DNA from: Homoserinimonas aerilata | GTDB lineage: Bacteria > Actinomycetota > Actinomycetes > Actinomycetales > Microbacteriaceae | Direction of reading: 5' to 3' | Length of the DNA: 64,000 bases | Assembly: GCF_006716125.1 (NCBI RefSeq) | Contig: NZ_VFOM01000001.1 | Span: 1-64,000 of the forward strand | Shown here: piece after piece, positions 53,889 to 62,896 of the stretch | Layout of the letters: each line of letters starts with the position of its first letter | Position numbering within the stretch: the stretch's first letter is position 1 | Notes under the pieces: generated by a model | Databases searched by the model: none | Told to the model about the DNA's origin: nothing | The model's input: only the letters and a program-made list of their open reading frames with translations | Position numbers and translations under genes: made by a program

Positions 53889-54467
53889 GTGGCCGCACAA
53901 GCGAAAGAGAACCGAGGACCCGCCGCTGGTCCCGAGAATCGCCGCGCCCTCATCGCCGCCGCCCGCGAGGTCTACGCCGTCTCGGGCTACTCCACGCCCT
54001 TCAGCGCCGTCGCCAAGAAGGCGGGTGTCGGGCAGGGCAGCCTCTACCGCCACTTCCCGGATCGCACCGCGCTCGCCGTCGCCGTCTTCGATGAGAACAT
54101 CCGCGTCATCGAGGCTCACGCCGAATCGCCTGACGGAACCCTCGACGGCCTCTTCGACCTCATCATCGAGCAGGTTCTCGTGTCGTCGGCCTTCATTGAC
54201 ATGATCGTCGCCGACCGCGACGACGAGCGTGTCGTCCAGCTCGCAGCCCGCATCCGTGGGGCAGCGGATGCTCTGGTTGCCCGAGAGCGCGCGGCCGGTC
54301 ACATAAACACGTCGGTCGATGCTGACGATGTCGTCATCGCCATCTCGATGCTCGCGAGCACGCTCACGCACGGTGACGCCGAGCTGCGGGCTGGCATGGT
54401 GCGGAGGGCGAAGGCACTGCTGTGGCCAGCGTTCGCCTCAGCGCCGATTGAACACCGCGCCGACTGA
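53889..54467 (+). CDS. TetR-family transcriptional regulator
   Basis: A 192-residue regulator. The N-terminal HTH (residues about 19-63) includes REVYAVSGYSTPFSAVAKKAG and GQGSLYRHFPDRTAL, the TetR recognition helix. The ligand domain is all-helical with no assigned family. The GTG start is set by a TAGGCT -10 box 6 bases upstream (leaderless). It most likely represses the divergent SDR gene and itself through the CGGACA...TGTCCG dyad. The MFS genes downstream are on other strands or have own promoters. Confidence 0.9.
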   Translation: MAAQAKENRGPAAGPENRRALIAAAREVYAVSGYSTPFSAVAKKAGVGQGSLYRHFPDRTALAVAVFDENIRVIEAHAESPDGTLDGLFDLIIEQVLVSSAFIDMIVADRDDERVVQLAARIRGAADALVARERAAGHINTSVDADDVVIAISMLASTLTHGDAELRAGMVRRAKALLWPAFASAPIEHRAD

Positions 54468-54514
54468 ACCCAGCGCCCGATTGAACCCAGCGCCCGACTG
54501 GACGCTTCGACAGG

Positions 54515-55780
54515 TCAGCCTCGCAGCGCCCGCCGCGAGATCGCCCAGGTGCCGAATGTGGCGAGCAGGAGCAGGGCGGTGAGCCCGGCCCAGCCGAGCA
54601 CCCCGTTGCTGACGGCGGCCGTGATGATGAGCGGCGAGAGCATCGCCGACACCGGCCAGCTCAGTCCGTACACGCCCTGGTAGGCGCCCGCCCTGCGCTG
54701 GTCTGCGAGCTCGAAGCTGAGGCCCCACTGCCCGCTCGTTCCGAGCACTTCGGCGAGGCTGTGCGCGAGGGTCGCGATGAGGAGGAACACGATGGCAAAC
54801 CAGAAGCTGACGTAGCCGGATGCCGCGTAGATGCCGCACGCGCCCGCCATGAGGAGCCCGGCGACGGCGACGATGTTGCCCGCGTGGCGAACGTCGTTAG
54901 TGCCTCGGCTTGCCCTGATCTGAAACGCGATCACCATTATCGTGTTCACGATCAGCAGCAGCGAGACCATGCTGATGGGGGCATCCGTGTGGTGAAGGAT
55001 CCAGAGCGGCATGCCGATCTCGGCCAGCCCGAACTGCAGCCCGAAGAGGGTGCCGAAGGCGGTGAGCGCGAGGTAGCGGGGGTCGCGGTAGGGCGAGCGG
55101 CCGGGGGCGATCGCAGTCGTCGTGCCGGTGTCGCTCGTCACCGTTGTGGGCTGCGCTGAGGCGTTGACCCGCTCGGGCAGGCGCAGCAGCGGCAGCACAC
55201 TGCCCAGGATGACGACACCCGCGATGACCATCGTCGCGCGGAAGGCGAACGGGGTGTTGAAGAGCAGGGCGACCCCGGCCGCTGCGCTGCCGATAGCGAT
55301 GCCCACATTGGTGACGGTGTGCAGAACGGCGCGGGCGTTGACCCGCACCTCGCCCTCGAAGGCGCGGGCGATGATCGCCGAACGCACGGCGCTCGCGGCA
55401 GACGAGGTCACCGAGTAGAGGCACGCGAGCAGCAGCGCGGTCGAGAAGTTCTCGGCGAAGACGTAGCTCGTGAGTGCGATCGCCGAGAGGATCTGGAACA
55501 CCACGACCAGAATGCGCGAGCTGTAGCGGTCGGAGAGGTGACCTGCGACGACGGATGCTGCGGCACCGAACGCGCTCGACACCGTCAGCACGATGGCCAC
55601 CTCGAACGCCCCGAGCCCGACGATGAGGGTGAAGTAGAGAACCGTGAGTGTGAGGAACACGCCTCGGCCCAGTGTGAGCACGAAGCCCGCCGTGATGAGG
55701 ATGCGCAGGACAGGGTCGGCGACCCCCGCGCGGAGGCGCTGCAGGCGGGTGGGGTTTGCATCTGGTGCTGCTGAACTCAC
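54515..55780 (-). CDS. MFS transporter
   Basis: A 421-residue 12-helix major-facilitator protein. The helix 2-3 loop reads GHLSDRYSSRILVV, a variant of the family motif GxLaDrxGrrxxl. A hydrophilic stretch near the middle (about residues 205-235, rich in Thr and Ser) separates the two six-helix halves. Substrate unknown; drug efflux or sugar import are both open. The GTG start chosen is preceded at 6 bases by a TACTAT -10 box on the minus strand. Open reading further upstream runs antisense through the next gene and is not real. Confidence 0.8.
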   Translation of the reverse strand: MSSAAPDANPTRLQRLRAGVADPVLRILITAGFVLTLGRGVFLTLTVLYFTLIVGLGAFEVAIVLTVSSAFGAAASVVAGHLSDRYSSRILVVVFQILSAIALTSYVFAENFSTALLLACLYSVTSSAASAVRSAIIARAFEGEVRVNARAVLHTVTNVGIAIGSAAAGVALLFNTPFAFRATMVIAGVVILGSVLPLLRLPERVNASAQPTTVTSDTGTTTAIAPGRSPYRDPRYLALTAFGTLFGLQFGLAEIGMPLWILHHTDAPISMVSLLLIVNTIMVIAFQIRASRGTNDVRHAGNIVAVAGLLMAGACGIYAASGYVSFWFAIVFLLIATLAHSLAEVLGTSGQWGLSFELADQRRAGAYQGVYGLSWPVSAMLSPLIITAAVSNGVLGWAGLTALLLLATFGTWAISRRALRG

Positions 55781-55909
55781 TTGTCGATAGTAGGGGTCGC
55801 CCAAGACATGCCTGTTCGGCGGGTGGCACTGTAAACTGCTCAGGTCGTCCGCGCTCTGCGACGGCCCGTTGGCGGCGTCGCGCCACAGCCCCTCGATCGG
55901 ATCCGTCGC

Positions 55910-57178
55910 GTGTCTGCGCCAGAAACTGTCTCCCCTCCCAAGTTCCCCTACCTCGCCATGGTCACCGTCGCTGTCGCGACCTTCATGAGCGTCACCATCG
56001 AGATGCTGCCCACCGGGCTGCTGCCCGACATGAGTGAAGAGCTCGGTGTGAGCGAGTCGCTCATCGGCCTCACGGTGAGTGTCTTCGCGTTCACGGTCGT
56101 GCTCACGAGCGCCGTGCTCTCGCACCTCACCCGTCGCTTCAGCCGGCACACGCTCGTCGTGACGGTGCTGCTCATCCTCGCCATCAGTGCCGTGCTCACC
56201 GCTGTCGCGCCCAACTACGAGCTGCTCGTCGTGTCCCGCATCATGGGCGGCCTCGCGCACGGCCTGTTCTGGGCGGTCGTCGGCGCCTACCCGGCCTACC
56301 TCGTGCCACCGCAGCAGATCGCGAAGGCCGTGGCGATCGCCCTCGGCGGTGGAACCCTCGCCTTCGTCTTCGGTGTGCCCATCGGTGTCGCCCTCGGCCA
56401 TGCCCTCGGCTGGCGTCTCGCCTTCGGTGTCGTCGCCGCGGTGACCGTGCTCGGCGCGCTCATCGTCTACCGGTTCCTGCCCAAGGTCGATCACGCTGCC
56501 CCGCATCCGCCCACCGAGCCTGTCGCCGTCGTCGGCTTCGGAACGGGCGCCGTGCCCACCGTGGTGACCGCGAGCAAGGCTCCCCGGCGGGAGCAGTCGG
56601 CGCTCGCCGTCGTGCTCGTCTGCTGCATCACGGCCATCACGATGGTCGGGCAGTACACCTTCTACACCTACGTCGCGCCGTTCCTCGAACGCGGCATGGG
56701 TCTCGACCGTGACCTCATCAGCCCCGCCCTGTTCGTCTATGGGGCCATGGGTGTCGTCGCCGTTCTCATCGTCACCCTGTGGTTGGGTGCGCGCCCGCGT
56801 CTCGGGCTCAACCTCGCCCTCGCCGGGCTGCTCGTCGCGCTCATCGTCCTGGCCGTCTGGCCGCAGGTGTTCTGGCTCGCCGCGGCAGCCTTCATCCTGT
56901 GGGGGCTTGCGATCGGGATGCTGCCCACCTTCCTGCAGACGCGCGTGCTGCATGCGGCGCCCGCGCGCATCCGTGACCTGTCGAGCGCCTTCTACACGAC
57001 CGCGTTCAACATCGGCATCGGTGGCGGTGCGCTCGTCGGCGCGATCGCGCTCGACATGTGGGGCCTCGGCTCGCTCGCCCCGATCGCGGTCGGCTGCATC
57101 GTGCTCTCGATCGTGGCGGTCATCGTCTCCGATGTGGTTCTGCGAGGCATCCGCCCGCGTCGCGTGATCGAGCACTGA
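55910..57178 (+). CDS. MFS transporter, DHA1/AraJ-like
   Basis: A 422-residue 12-helix carrier. The N terminus (FMSVTIEMLPTGLLPDMSEEL, read in two parts FMSVTIEMLPTG and LLPDMSEEL) is characteristic of the DHA1 group that includes sugar-efflux proteins AraJ, SotB and YdhP and chloramphenicol exporters. The 2-3 loop is SHLTRRFSRHTLVV. It is likely an exporter. The GTG start is chosen to give this N terminus; an upstream ATG is absent. It is divergent from the neighbouring MFS gene, with 129 bases between, and no regulator gene of its own is adjacent. Confidence 0.85.
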   Translation: MSAPETVSPPKFPYLAMVTVAVATFMSVTIEMLPTGLLPDMSEELGVSESLIGLTVSVFAFTVVLTSAVLSHLTRRFSRHTLVVTVLLILAISAVLTAVAPNYELLVVSRIMGGLAHGLFWAVVGAYPAYLVPPQQIAKAVAIALGGGTLAFVFGVPIGVALGHALGWRLAFGVVAAVTVLGALIVYRFLPKVDHAAPHPPTEPVAVVGFGTGAVPTVVTASKAPRREQSALAVVLVCCITAITMVGQYTFYTYVAPFLERGMGLDRDLISPALFVYGAMGVVAVLIVTLWLGARPRLGLNLALAGLLVALIVLAVWPQVFWLAAAAFILWGLAIGMLPTFLQTRVLHAAPARIRDLSSAFYTTAFNIGIGGGALVGAIALDMWGLGSLAPIAVGCIVLSIVAVIVSDVVLRGIRPRRVIEH

Positions 57179-57243
57179 CGCCCTTTCCTGCTGCTTCGGT
57201 AGGAGCCGCTGGCGGTCGGCGGATGCGCGCAGCTAGAATCGCA

Positions 57244-57320
57244 GGGTCGCAACTGGCGTTGAGGTGGGCAACCACCGGGGAGCGACTGACATCGACGCGG
57301 CCGTACGCCTGGGCCGCCCG
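57244..57320 (+). ncRNA. ZTP/ZMP riboswitch (pfl motif)
   Basis: The conserved parts of the pfl aptamer are present in order: GGTCGC then AACTGGCG (57245-57258), a GGTGG...CCACC hairpin (57263-57276), CGGGGAGCGAC (57276-57286, the GCGAC pairing back to GTCGC), and after a variable linker CCGTACGCCTGGGC (57301-57314) that gives the pseudoknotted second domain. TAGAAT (57234-57239) is a good -10 box, putting the transcript start at the aptamer's 5' end. The RNA binds ZMP/ZTP, which builds up when 10-formyl-THF is short, and turns on the downstream one-carbon genes. The switch region would lie within 57321-57376, ahead of the glyA ribosome site (AAGGAG). Confidence 0.9.
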
Positions 57321-57376
57321 AGACCCCGCGGCAGCCGTCGCGGTACCTTGGACATGTCAGCCGTAAGGAGCCAGCA

Positions 57377-58675
57377 ATGAACGACAAACTTCCCTCCTCA
57401 TTCACCGACCCGCTGTCGAGTGTCGACCCCGAGATCGCGCGCGTTCTCGAGCAGGAACTCGGCCGCCAGCGTTCGACCCTCGAGATGATCGCCAGCGAGA
57501 ACTTCGTCTCGCGCGCGGTGCTCGAGGCGCAGGGTTCGGTGCTCACCAACAAGTACGCGGAGGGCTACCCCGGCCGTCGCTACTACGGCGGATGCGAATA
57601 CGTCGACGTGGCGGAGGATCTCGCCCGCGACCGCGCCAAGGCACTGTTCGGCGCCGGCTACGCGAACGTGCAGCCGCACTCGGGCGCACAGGCGAACGCG
57701 GCCGTGCTGATGGCGCTCGCCAACGCGGGCGACCGCATCCTGGGCCTCGAACTCGCCCACGGCGGGCACCTCACCCACGGCATGAAGCTGAACTTCTCGG
57801 GCAAGCTGTACGACGCGAACTCGTACGGTGTGAACCCGGAGACGAACCTCGTCGACATGGACATCGTGCGCGAGCAGGCGCTCGCCGTGCGCCCGGCCGT
57901 CATCATCGCCGGCTGGTCGGCGTACCCGCGCCAGCTCGACTTCGCCGCGTTCCGTGCGATCGCCGACGAGGTGGGCGCGAAGCTGTGGGTCGACATGGCG
58001 CATTTCGCCGGTCTCGTCGCGACGGGCCTGCATCCGTCGCCGGTTCCGTTCGCGGATGTCGTGAGCAGCACCGCCCACAAGACCCTCGCCGGGCCGCGCT
58101 CCGGTTTCATCCTCAGCAACGACCTCGAGATCGCCAAGAAGATCAATTCGGCGGTGTTCCCCGGGCAGCAGGGCGGGCCGCTCATGCACGTGATCGCGGC
58201 GAAGGCGACCGCGTTCAAGCTCGCCGCGGAGGACGAGTTCAAGGACCGCCAGGAGCGCACCGTGCGCGGCGCGAAGATCCTCGCCGAGCGCCTCATGGCG
58301 GCCGACGCGAAGGCCGCCGGAATCGACCTGCTCACGGGCGGCACCGATGTGCACCTCGTGCTGGTCGACCTGCGCAACTCGGCCATCCACGGCAAGGATG
58401 CTGAAGACATCCTGCACTCCGTCGGCATCACCGTGAACCGCAACTCGGTGCCGAACGACCCGCGCCCGCCGCTCACCCCCTCGGGTGTGCGCATCGGAAC
58501 GCCGGCGCTCGCGACCCGCGGCTTCGGCGACGAGGAGTTCACGCAGGTGGCGGATGTCATCGCGCAGGCGCTCATGCCGAACCCCGACATCGAGGCGCTG
58601 CGGGCCCGCGTGGAGATGCTCGCCGACGGCTTCCCGCTCTACCCGGGCCTCACGAGCCCGGGCAGCTGGGCGTAG
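57377..58675 (+). CDS. glyA: Serine hydroxymethyltransferase
   Basis: A 432-residue SHMT that converts serine and THF to glycine and 5,10-methylene-[23 protein letters not shown] (residues about 37-56), [18 protein letters not shown] and the PLP lysine motif [17 protein letters not shown] (about 231-247) are all intact. The start ATG follows AAGGAG. It is under the ZTP riboswitch and is followed by folD on the same strand, the next enzyme of the one-carbon route; the two form an operon with a 219-base spacer full of inverted repeats. Confidence 0.97.
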   Translation: MNDKLPSSFTDPLSSVDPEIARVLEQELGRQRSTLEMIASENFVSRAVLEAQGSVLTNKYAEGYPGRRYYGGCEYVDVAEDLARDRAKALFGAGYANVQPHSGAQANAAVLMALANAGDRILGLELAHGGHLTHGMKLNFSGKLYDANSYGVNPETNLVDMDIVREQALAVRPAVIIAGWSAYPRQLDFAAFRAIADEVGAKLWVDMAHFAGLVATGLHPSPVPFADVVSSTAHKTLAGPRSGFILSNDLEIAKKINSAVFPGQQGGPLMHVIAAKATAFKLAAEDEFKDRQERTVRGAKILAERLMAADAKAAGIDLLTGGTDVHLVLVDLRNSAIHGKDAEDILHSVGITVNRNSVPNDPRPPLTPSGVRIGTPALATRGFGDEEFTQVADVIAQALMPNPDIEALRARVEMLADGFPLYPGLTSPGSWA

Positions 58676-58690
58676 GCACCCGCCACCATC

Positions 58691-58876
58691 CGCGAGAGGT
58701 CAATTTTGATCCCAAGATTTCGTGGTTGGGATCTAAATTGACCACTCGCGACAGCTAGTCCGCGAGCCCCGACCCGTCCAGACCTACCCCGACCCATCCC
58801 GACCCACGCCGCACTTCGCGAGAGGTCATTCCTCGACCTAAGAAAATGTGCTTGGGGTGAGGAATGGCCATTCGCG
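58691..58876. repeat. Two family-B inverted repeats between glyA and folD
   Basis: Copy one (58691-58750) is almost perfect: CGCGAGAGGTCAATTTTGAT then CCCAA, loop, TTGGG then ATCTAAATTGACCACTCGCG. Copy two (58817-58876) begins CGCGAGAGGTCATTCCTCG and ends GAGGAATGGCCATTCGCG. The outer 11-12 bases are shared between copies and with 41135-41497, while the inner stems differ in sequence yet still pair. The second ends 18 bases before the folD start. Confidence 0.88.
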
Positions 58877-58894
58877 ACTGAGAGGAAGCACCAT

Positions 58895-59776
58895 ATGACC
58901 GCAACGATTCTCGATGGCGTCGCCACGGCATCCGCTGTCAAGGCTGAACTGGCAAGCCGCATCGCGGCGTTGAAGGCGCGCGGCATCACGCCCGGGCTGG
59001 GCACGCTGCTCGTCGGCGATGACCCCGGCTCGCGCTCCTATGTGGCGGGCAAGCACCGCGACTGCGCGGAGGTGGGCATCGAGTCGATCCGCGTCGACCT
59101 GCCGGCGACGGCGACGGATGCTGATGTCGCCGCCGCGATCGACGAGCTGAACACGAACCCTGCCGTCACGGGCTACATCGTGCAGCTTCCGCTGCCGAAG
59201 GGGCTCGACGAGCATGCGGCGTTGGAGCGCATCGACCCGGCGAAGGATGCCGACGGCCTGCACCCGACGAACCTGGGCCGCCTCGTGCTGGGCATCGAGG
59301 GCGAGCTGGCGTCACCGCTGCCGTGCACGCCCGCGGGCATCGTGGAGATGCTGCAGCGCTACGACGTGCCCATCAGCGGCAAGCATGTCACCGTGGTGGG
59401 GCGTGGCCTCACGGTGGGCCGCCCGCTCGGGCTGCTGTTCACCCGCAAGGGGCTGGATGCGACGGTCACGTTGACGCATTCGCGCACGGTCGATCTGGCT
59501 GCCGAGGTGCGGCGTGCCGACATCGTCGTGGCCGCAGTGGGTGTCGCACACCTGATCAAGCCCGACTGGGTGAAGCCGGGCGCCGCAGTGCTCGACGTCG
59601 GAATCACGCGCGTGCAGGACGAGGAGACCGGCAAGGGTCGTCTGACGGGTGACGTGGACCCGGCCGTCGCTGAGGTGGCGGGCTTCCTGTCGCCGAACCC
59701 CGGCGGTGTCGGCCCGATGACGCGCGCGATGCTCCTCGCCAACGTGGTCAAGGCCGCGGAGAAACTCGCCGAGTAA
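58895..59776 (+). CDS. folD: Bifunctional methylenetetrahydrofolate dehydrogenase/cyclohydrolase
   Basis: A 293-residue FolD that turns 5,10-methylene-THF into 10-formyl-[25 protein letters not shown] (read from residue about 43) contains the catalytic Tyr and Lys; [14 protein letters not shown] (about 89-102) and TPAGIVEML are typical; the Rossmann signature [16 protein letters not shown] is at about residues 166-181. The ribosome site is AGAGGAAG. It follows glyA in a riboswitch-controlled operon and supplies the formyl donor for PurN and PurH. Confidence 0.96.
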   Translation: MTATILDGVATASAVKAELASRIAALKARGITPGLGTLLVGDDPGSRSYVAGKHRDCAEVGIESIRVDLPATATDADVAAAIDELNTNPAVTGYIVQLPLPKGLDEHAALERIDPAKDADGLHPTNLGRLVLGIEGELASPLPCTPAGIVEMLQRYDVPISGKHVTVVGRGLTVGRPLGLLFTRKGLDATVTLTHSRTVDLAAEVRRADIVVAAVGVAHLIKPDWVKPGAAVLDVGITRVQDEETGKGRLTGDVDPAVAEVAGFLSPNPGGVGPMTRAMLLANVVKAAEKLAE

Positions 59777-59781
59777 CCCGT

Positions 59782-59815
59782 GGGTTGAGGAGCGAGGTAC
59801 GAGCGTCTCGAAACC
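59782..59815 (+). repeat. Family-A palindromic element
   Basis: GGGTTGAGGAGCGAGGTACG then AGCGTCTCGAAACC, directly after the folD stop and before the convergent trpF stop. Arms GGTTGAG/CTCGAAACC are conserved. It is the only structure available to end the two convergent transcripts. Confidence 0.85.
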
Positions 59816-59827
59816 TCACCAACGAGA

Positions 59828-60421
59828 TCAGGCTTTCGCGGCCGCAAGGAACGCCCGGATGAGCTCCGTCGACTTCACGCCGGGCGCCGTCTCGACGCCG
59901 CTCGACACGTCCACGCCGTACGGCTTGGCGGCGGTCACCGCTGCAGCCACATTGCCGGCGGTGAGCCCGCCGGCGAGCAGCCACCGGCCGCGCGCTTCCG
60001 AAAGCCCTGACATGGCGGCGTAGTCCCACGCTTCGCCGGAGCCGGGCCGCGGCGCGTCGACGAGCAGCAGGTTCTCGCCCCAGTCTTCTTCCAGCGACGG
60101 GTCGTCGAAGGGCACGGCGCGGATGAGCGTGCGGCCGATCTGTTCCAGTTTCGACATCTCAGCGCGCGTGCGCTTGCCGTGTACCTGGATGGCCGCGACC
60201 CCGGATGCGTCGGCCAGCCGCGCGACCTCGTCGACCGTCTCGTGGCGGAACACTCCGACGGTCAGTGCCCGCGCATCCGCAATGCCGACGAGTTCGCGCG
60301 CTTCGGATGCTGTGACGAAGCGCGGGCTTGCGGTGAGCACGAAGCCGACCGCGTCGGCGCCCGCGTCGATGGCGGCCGTCACATGCCTGGCTTCGCGCAG
60401 GCCGCAGATCTTGGCGAACAT
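59828..60421 (-). CDS. trpF: Phosphoribosylanthranilate isomerase
   Basis: A 197-residue TIM-barrel TrpF. FAKICGLREARHVTAAIDAG (residues 2-21) has the catalytic Cys; ADAVGFVLTASPRFVTASEA gives the next strand; LLVDAPRPGSGEAWDY (about 118-133) carries the catalytic Asp region; LLAGGLTAGNVAAAV and YGVDVSSGVETAPGVKS are the phosphate-binding loops. It acts in tryptophan synthesis but is separated here from other trp genes. No clear -10 box at leaderless spacing; GGGAAC precedes the ATG. Confidence 0.94.
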   Translation of the reverse strand: MFAKICGLREARHVTAAIDAGADAVGFVLTASPRFVTASEARELVGIADARALTVGVFRHETVDEVARLADASGVAAIQVHGKRTRAEMSKLEQIGRTLIRAVPFDDPSLEEDWGENLLLVDAPRPGSGEAWDYAAMSGLSEARGRWLLAGGLTAGNVAAAVTAAKPYGVDVSSGVETAPGVKSTELIRAFLAAAKA

Positions 60422-60550
60422 GTTCCCACTCTGTCACGCATCCCGCCGACGTGCGTGGGTGCCCTCGAGTACGCCAAACGGATGCTCTGGGCCGCTCAGA
60501 GCAGTCGATAGCCGTACTTCACCCGGTTGTGAGAGGGGCACCCAACCCCG

Positions 60551-60593
60551 CCGGTTGAGGGGTCGCGCTCTGGCGCGACCGTCTCGAAACCGC
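60551..60593 (+). repeat. Family-A palindromic element
   Basis: CGCCGGTTGAGGGGTCGCGC then TCTGGCGCGACCGTCTCGAAACC: outer arms GGTTGAG/CTCGAAACC, inner GGTCGCG/CGCGACC. It is nearly identical to the elements at 623 and 746 and lies just after the galK stop on the minus strand. The rest of the 187-base gap 60422-60608 holds nothing clear. Confidence 0.88.
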
Positions 60594-60608
60594 GACCAGC
60601 GCCGACGG

Positions 60609-61769
60609 TCAGGGCTCGCGCGTCGCCCCGTATGACGCGGTGACGACGAACATCTCGGGCTGCCCGAAGCTGTGCTCGGCGAAGGCGCCGTCGATGGCGA
60701 CCTGGATGCGGGAGACGCCTTCGATGGGCACCAGCGCGATGGCTGCGCCGCCGAATCCGCCGCCGGTCATGCGTGCGCCGATGGCGCCGTTCGCCTGCGC
60801 GGTCTCGACGGCGAGGTCGAGTTCGGGTACGGAGATCTCGAAGTCGTCGCGCATGGACGCGTGTGAGGCGTCGAGCAGTTCGCCGATGGCGGTGGGCCCC
60901 TGCTCGCGCAGTGTGCGCACGGTGTCGAGCACGCGCTGGTTCTCGGTGACCACGTGCCGCACCCGGCGGAAGGTCACGTCGTCGAGCAGTTGCTGCGCCC
61001 GCGGCAGGTCGTCGATGCTGAGGTCGCGCAGCGAGGGGACTCCCATGGCGGTTGCGCCGCGTTCGCAGGCGGCGCGGCGCTCACCGTAGCCGCCGGTGGA
61101 GTGGGAGTGGGCGACGCCTGTGTCGATGATGACGAGTGCGAGCCCGGCTTCGTCGAAGCCGAGCGGCACGACGGTGGCGTCGAGCGTGCGGCAGTCGAGG
61201 AATACGGCGGAGTCGGCTTTGCCGAGCAGCGACGCGGACTGGTCCATGATGCCGGTGGGTGCGCCGACGGCTTTGTTCTCGGCGAGCTGGCCGACCTTGG
61301 CGAGGGTGGTGCGGTCGAGCCCGAGCCGCCACACGTCGTTGAGCGCGAGTGCGACGGCGCTCTCGATGGCGGCCGACGAGGAGAGGCCCGCTCCGACGGG
61401 CACGTCGGAGTCGATGAAGATGTCCACACCGGGTACCGCGGCGAGGTCGGCTCCGTGCTCGCCGAGCGCCCATGCGACGCCCAGCGGGTACGCCGACCAG
61501 CCGGCCAGGGCATCCGGTGTCAGCTCGGCGAGCGAGATCTCGGCGATCTCATCGGCGAAGGAGCTGGCCACGCGCAGCGTGCTGTCGTCGCGCAGCCCGA
61601 CGGCGGCGACGGTGCGGCGGTTGATGGCGAAGGGCAGCACGAAGCCTTCGTTGTAGTCGGTGTGTTCGCCGATCAGGTTCACACGGCCGGGTGCCGACCA
61701 GACGCCGGATGCCTCCTGGCCGTAGGCGTCGTGGAATGCGGCGCGTACGTCGTCGCGGATGTCGTTCAT
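60609..61769 (-). CDS. galK: Galactokinase
   Basis: A 386-residue GHMP kinase. SAPGRVNLIGEHTDYNEGFV (residues about 25-44) is the galactokinase signature; VPVGAGLSSSAAIESAVALA (about 125-144) is the ATP-binding GLSSS motif; the third motif is RMTGGGFGGAAIAL (about 340-353). It phosphorylates galactose at C1 in the Leloir pathway. It overlaps the upstream galT gene by 4 bases (ATGA), so the two are translated together on the minus strand. Confidence 0.96.
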   Translation of the reverse strand: MNDIRDDVRAAFHDAYGQEASGVWSAPGRVNLIGEHTDYNEGFVLPFAINRRTVAAVGLRDDSTLRVASSFADEIAEISLAELTPDALAGWSAYPLGVAWALGEHGADLAAVPGVDIFIDSDVPVGAGLSSSAAIESAVALALNDVWRLGLDRTTLAKVGQLAENKAVGAPTGIMDQSASLLGKADSAVFLDCRTLDATVVPLGFDEAGLALVIIDTGVAHSHSTGGYGERRAACERGATAMGVPSLRDLSIDDLPRAQQLLDDVTFRRVRHVVTENQRVLDTVRTLREQGPTAIGELLDASHASMRDDFEISVPELDLAVETAQANGAIGARMTGGGFGGAAIALVPIEGVSRIQVAIDGAFAEHSFGQPEMFVVTASYGATREP

Positions 61770-62860
61770 GCTGTCGCCTTCGCAATGCCGTCGCGGATGA
61801 GTTCCGCGCTCTTCTCGGGTGGAACGTCGCCGATCCAGGCGCCCATGGCGGCCTCGGACCCTGCCAGATATTTGAGCCTGTCGGCGGCGCGGCGCGGCGA
61901 GGTGAGCTGCAGGTTGAGCCGCACACTGTCGCGGTGGGTGTCGACGGGCGCCTGATGCCAGGCGGCGATGTACGGGGTGGGGGTGTCGTAGATGGCGTCG
62001 ATGCCGCGCAGCAGGCTCAGGTACAGCGACGACAGTTCGTCGCGTTCGGCGTCGCTGGTGGCGGCGAAGTCGGGCACCTGGCGGTGCGGCAGCATGTGCA
62101 CCTCGATGGGCCAGCGGGCGGCGAACGGCACGAAGGCCGTCCAGTGCTCACCCTGCAGCAGCACGCGCTCGGACGCCTGCTCGCTTTCGAGCACCCGGTC
62201 GAAGAGGTCGGGGCCGACCTCGTCGATGGAGGCGAGCAGTCGCTGCGTGCGCGGGGTCACGTACGGGTAGGAGTAGATCTGGCCGTGCGGATGCCGCAGG
62301 GTCACCCCGATCTCTTCGCCACGGTTCTCGAAGGGGAACACCTGGCGCACACCGGGCAGCGCGGAGAGTGCCTCCGTGCGGTCGGCCCACGCCTCGATCA
62401 CGGTGCGGGCGCGCGAGCGGCTCTGGGTGCCGAAGGAGCCTTCATGCTCGGGGCTGAAGCAGACGACCTCGCAGCGGCCGTAGGAGGGCGCGGTGCGGCC
62501 GATGCCGACGCCGGCGGTGTCTGCCGCGCCGGTCTCGGGCCCGAAGGAGGGGGAGCGGTTCTCGAACACGGCCACGTCGTACATGCCGGGGATCTCGGAG
62601 GGGTTGCTCGGGGTGGCGGGCGCGAGCGGGTCCTGGTCGGCGGGCGGCAGGAAGGCACGGTTCTGGCGGGCGGCCGCGATGGAGATCCATTCGCCGGTGA
62701 GCACGTCCTGGCGCATGGTGGCCGTCTCGGGTCGCGGGTCGAGCATCCGCCCGTCTGCTGCACGTTCTGTGCCGAGTGCGGTGTCGGCGTCGTCGAAGTA
62801 GATCAGTTCGCGACCATCGGCGAGCGTCGTGACAGTCTTGCGGATCGGGTTCTCGGGCAT
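61766..62860 (-). CDS. galT: Galactose-1-phosphate uridylyltransferase
   Basis: A 364-residue GalT that exchanges UMP between UDP-glucose and galactose-1-phosphate. LRHPHGQIYSYPYVTPR (from residue about 176) contains the HPH active site with the nucleotidylated His; ENRSPSFGPE and CFSPEHEGSF are typical of the N-terminal half, and HMLPHRQVPDFA (about 250) of the C-terminal half. The ATG gives MPENPIRKT; a longer in-frame form would add an unlikely Cys/Arg-rich segment. First gene of galTK and divergent from galM across only 36 bases. Confidence 0.94.
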   Translation of the reverse strand: MPENPIRKTVTTLADGRELIYFDDADTALGTERAADGRMLDPRPETATMRQDVLTGEWISIAAARQNRAFLPPADQDPLAPATPSNPSEIPGMYDVAVFENRSPSFGPETGAADTAGVGIGRTAPSYGRCEVVCFSPEHEGSFGTQSRSRARTVIEAWADRTEALSALPGVRQVFPFENRGEEIGVTLRHPHGQIYSYPYVTPRTQRLLASIDEVGPDLFDRVLESEQASERVLLQGEHWTAFVPFAARWPIEVHMLPHRQVPDFAATSDAERDELSSLYLSLLRGIDAIYDTPTPYIAAWHQAPVDTHRDSVRLNLQLTSPRRAADRLKYLAGSEAAMGAWIGDVPPEKSAELIRDGIAKATA

Positions 62861-62896
62861 GCGGGTAGGGCACCTTTTTCGCTTTAGGCTGACATC

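Noticed and set aside
55781..57175. Long minus-strand open frame extending the MFS gene at 54515 to 886 residues
   Set aside because: The extra part is His/Asp/Glu/Arg-rich and runs antisense through the MFS gene at 55910, a usual shadow in GC-rich DNA. A promoter hexamer supports the start at 55780.
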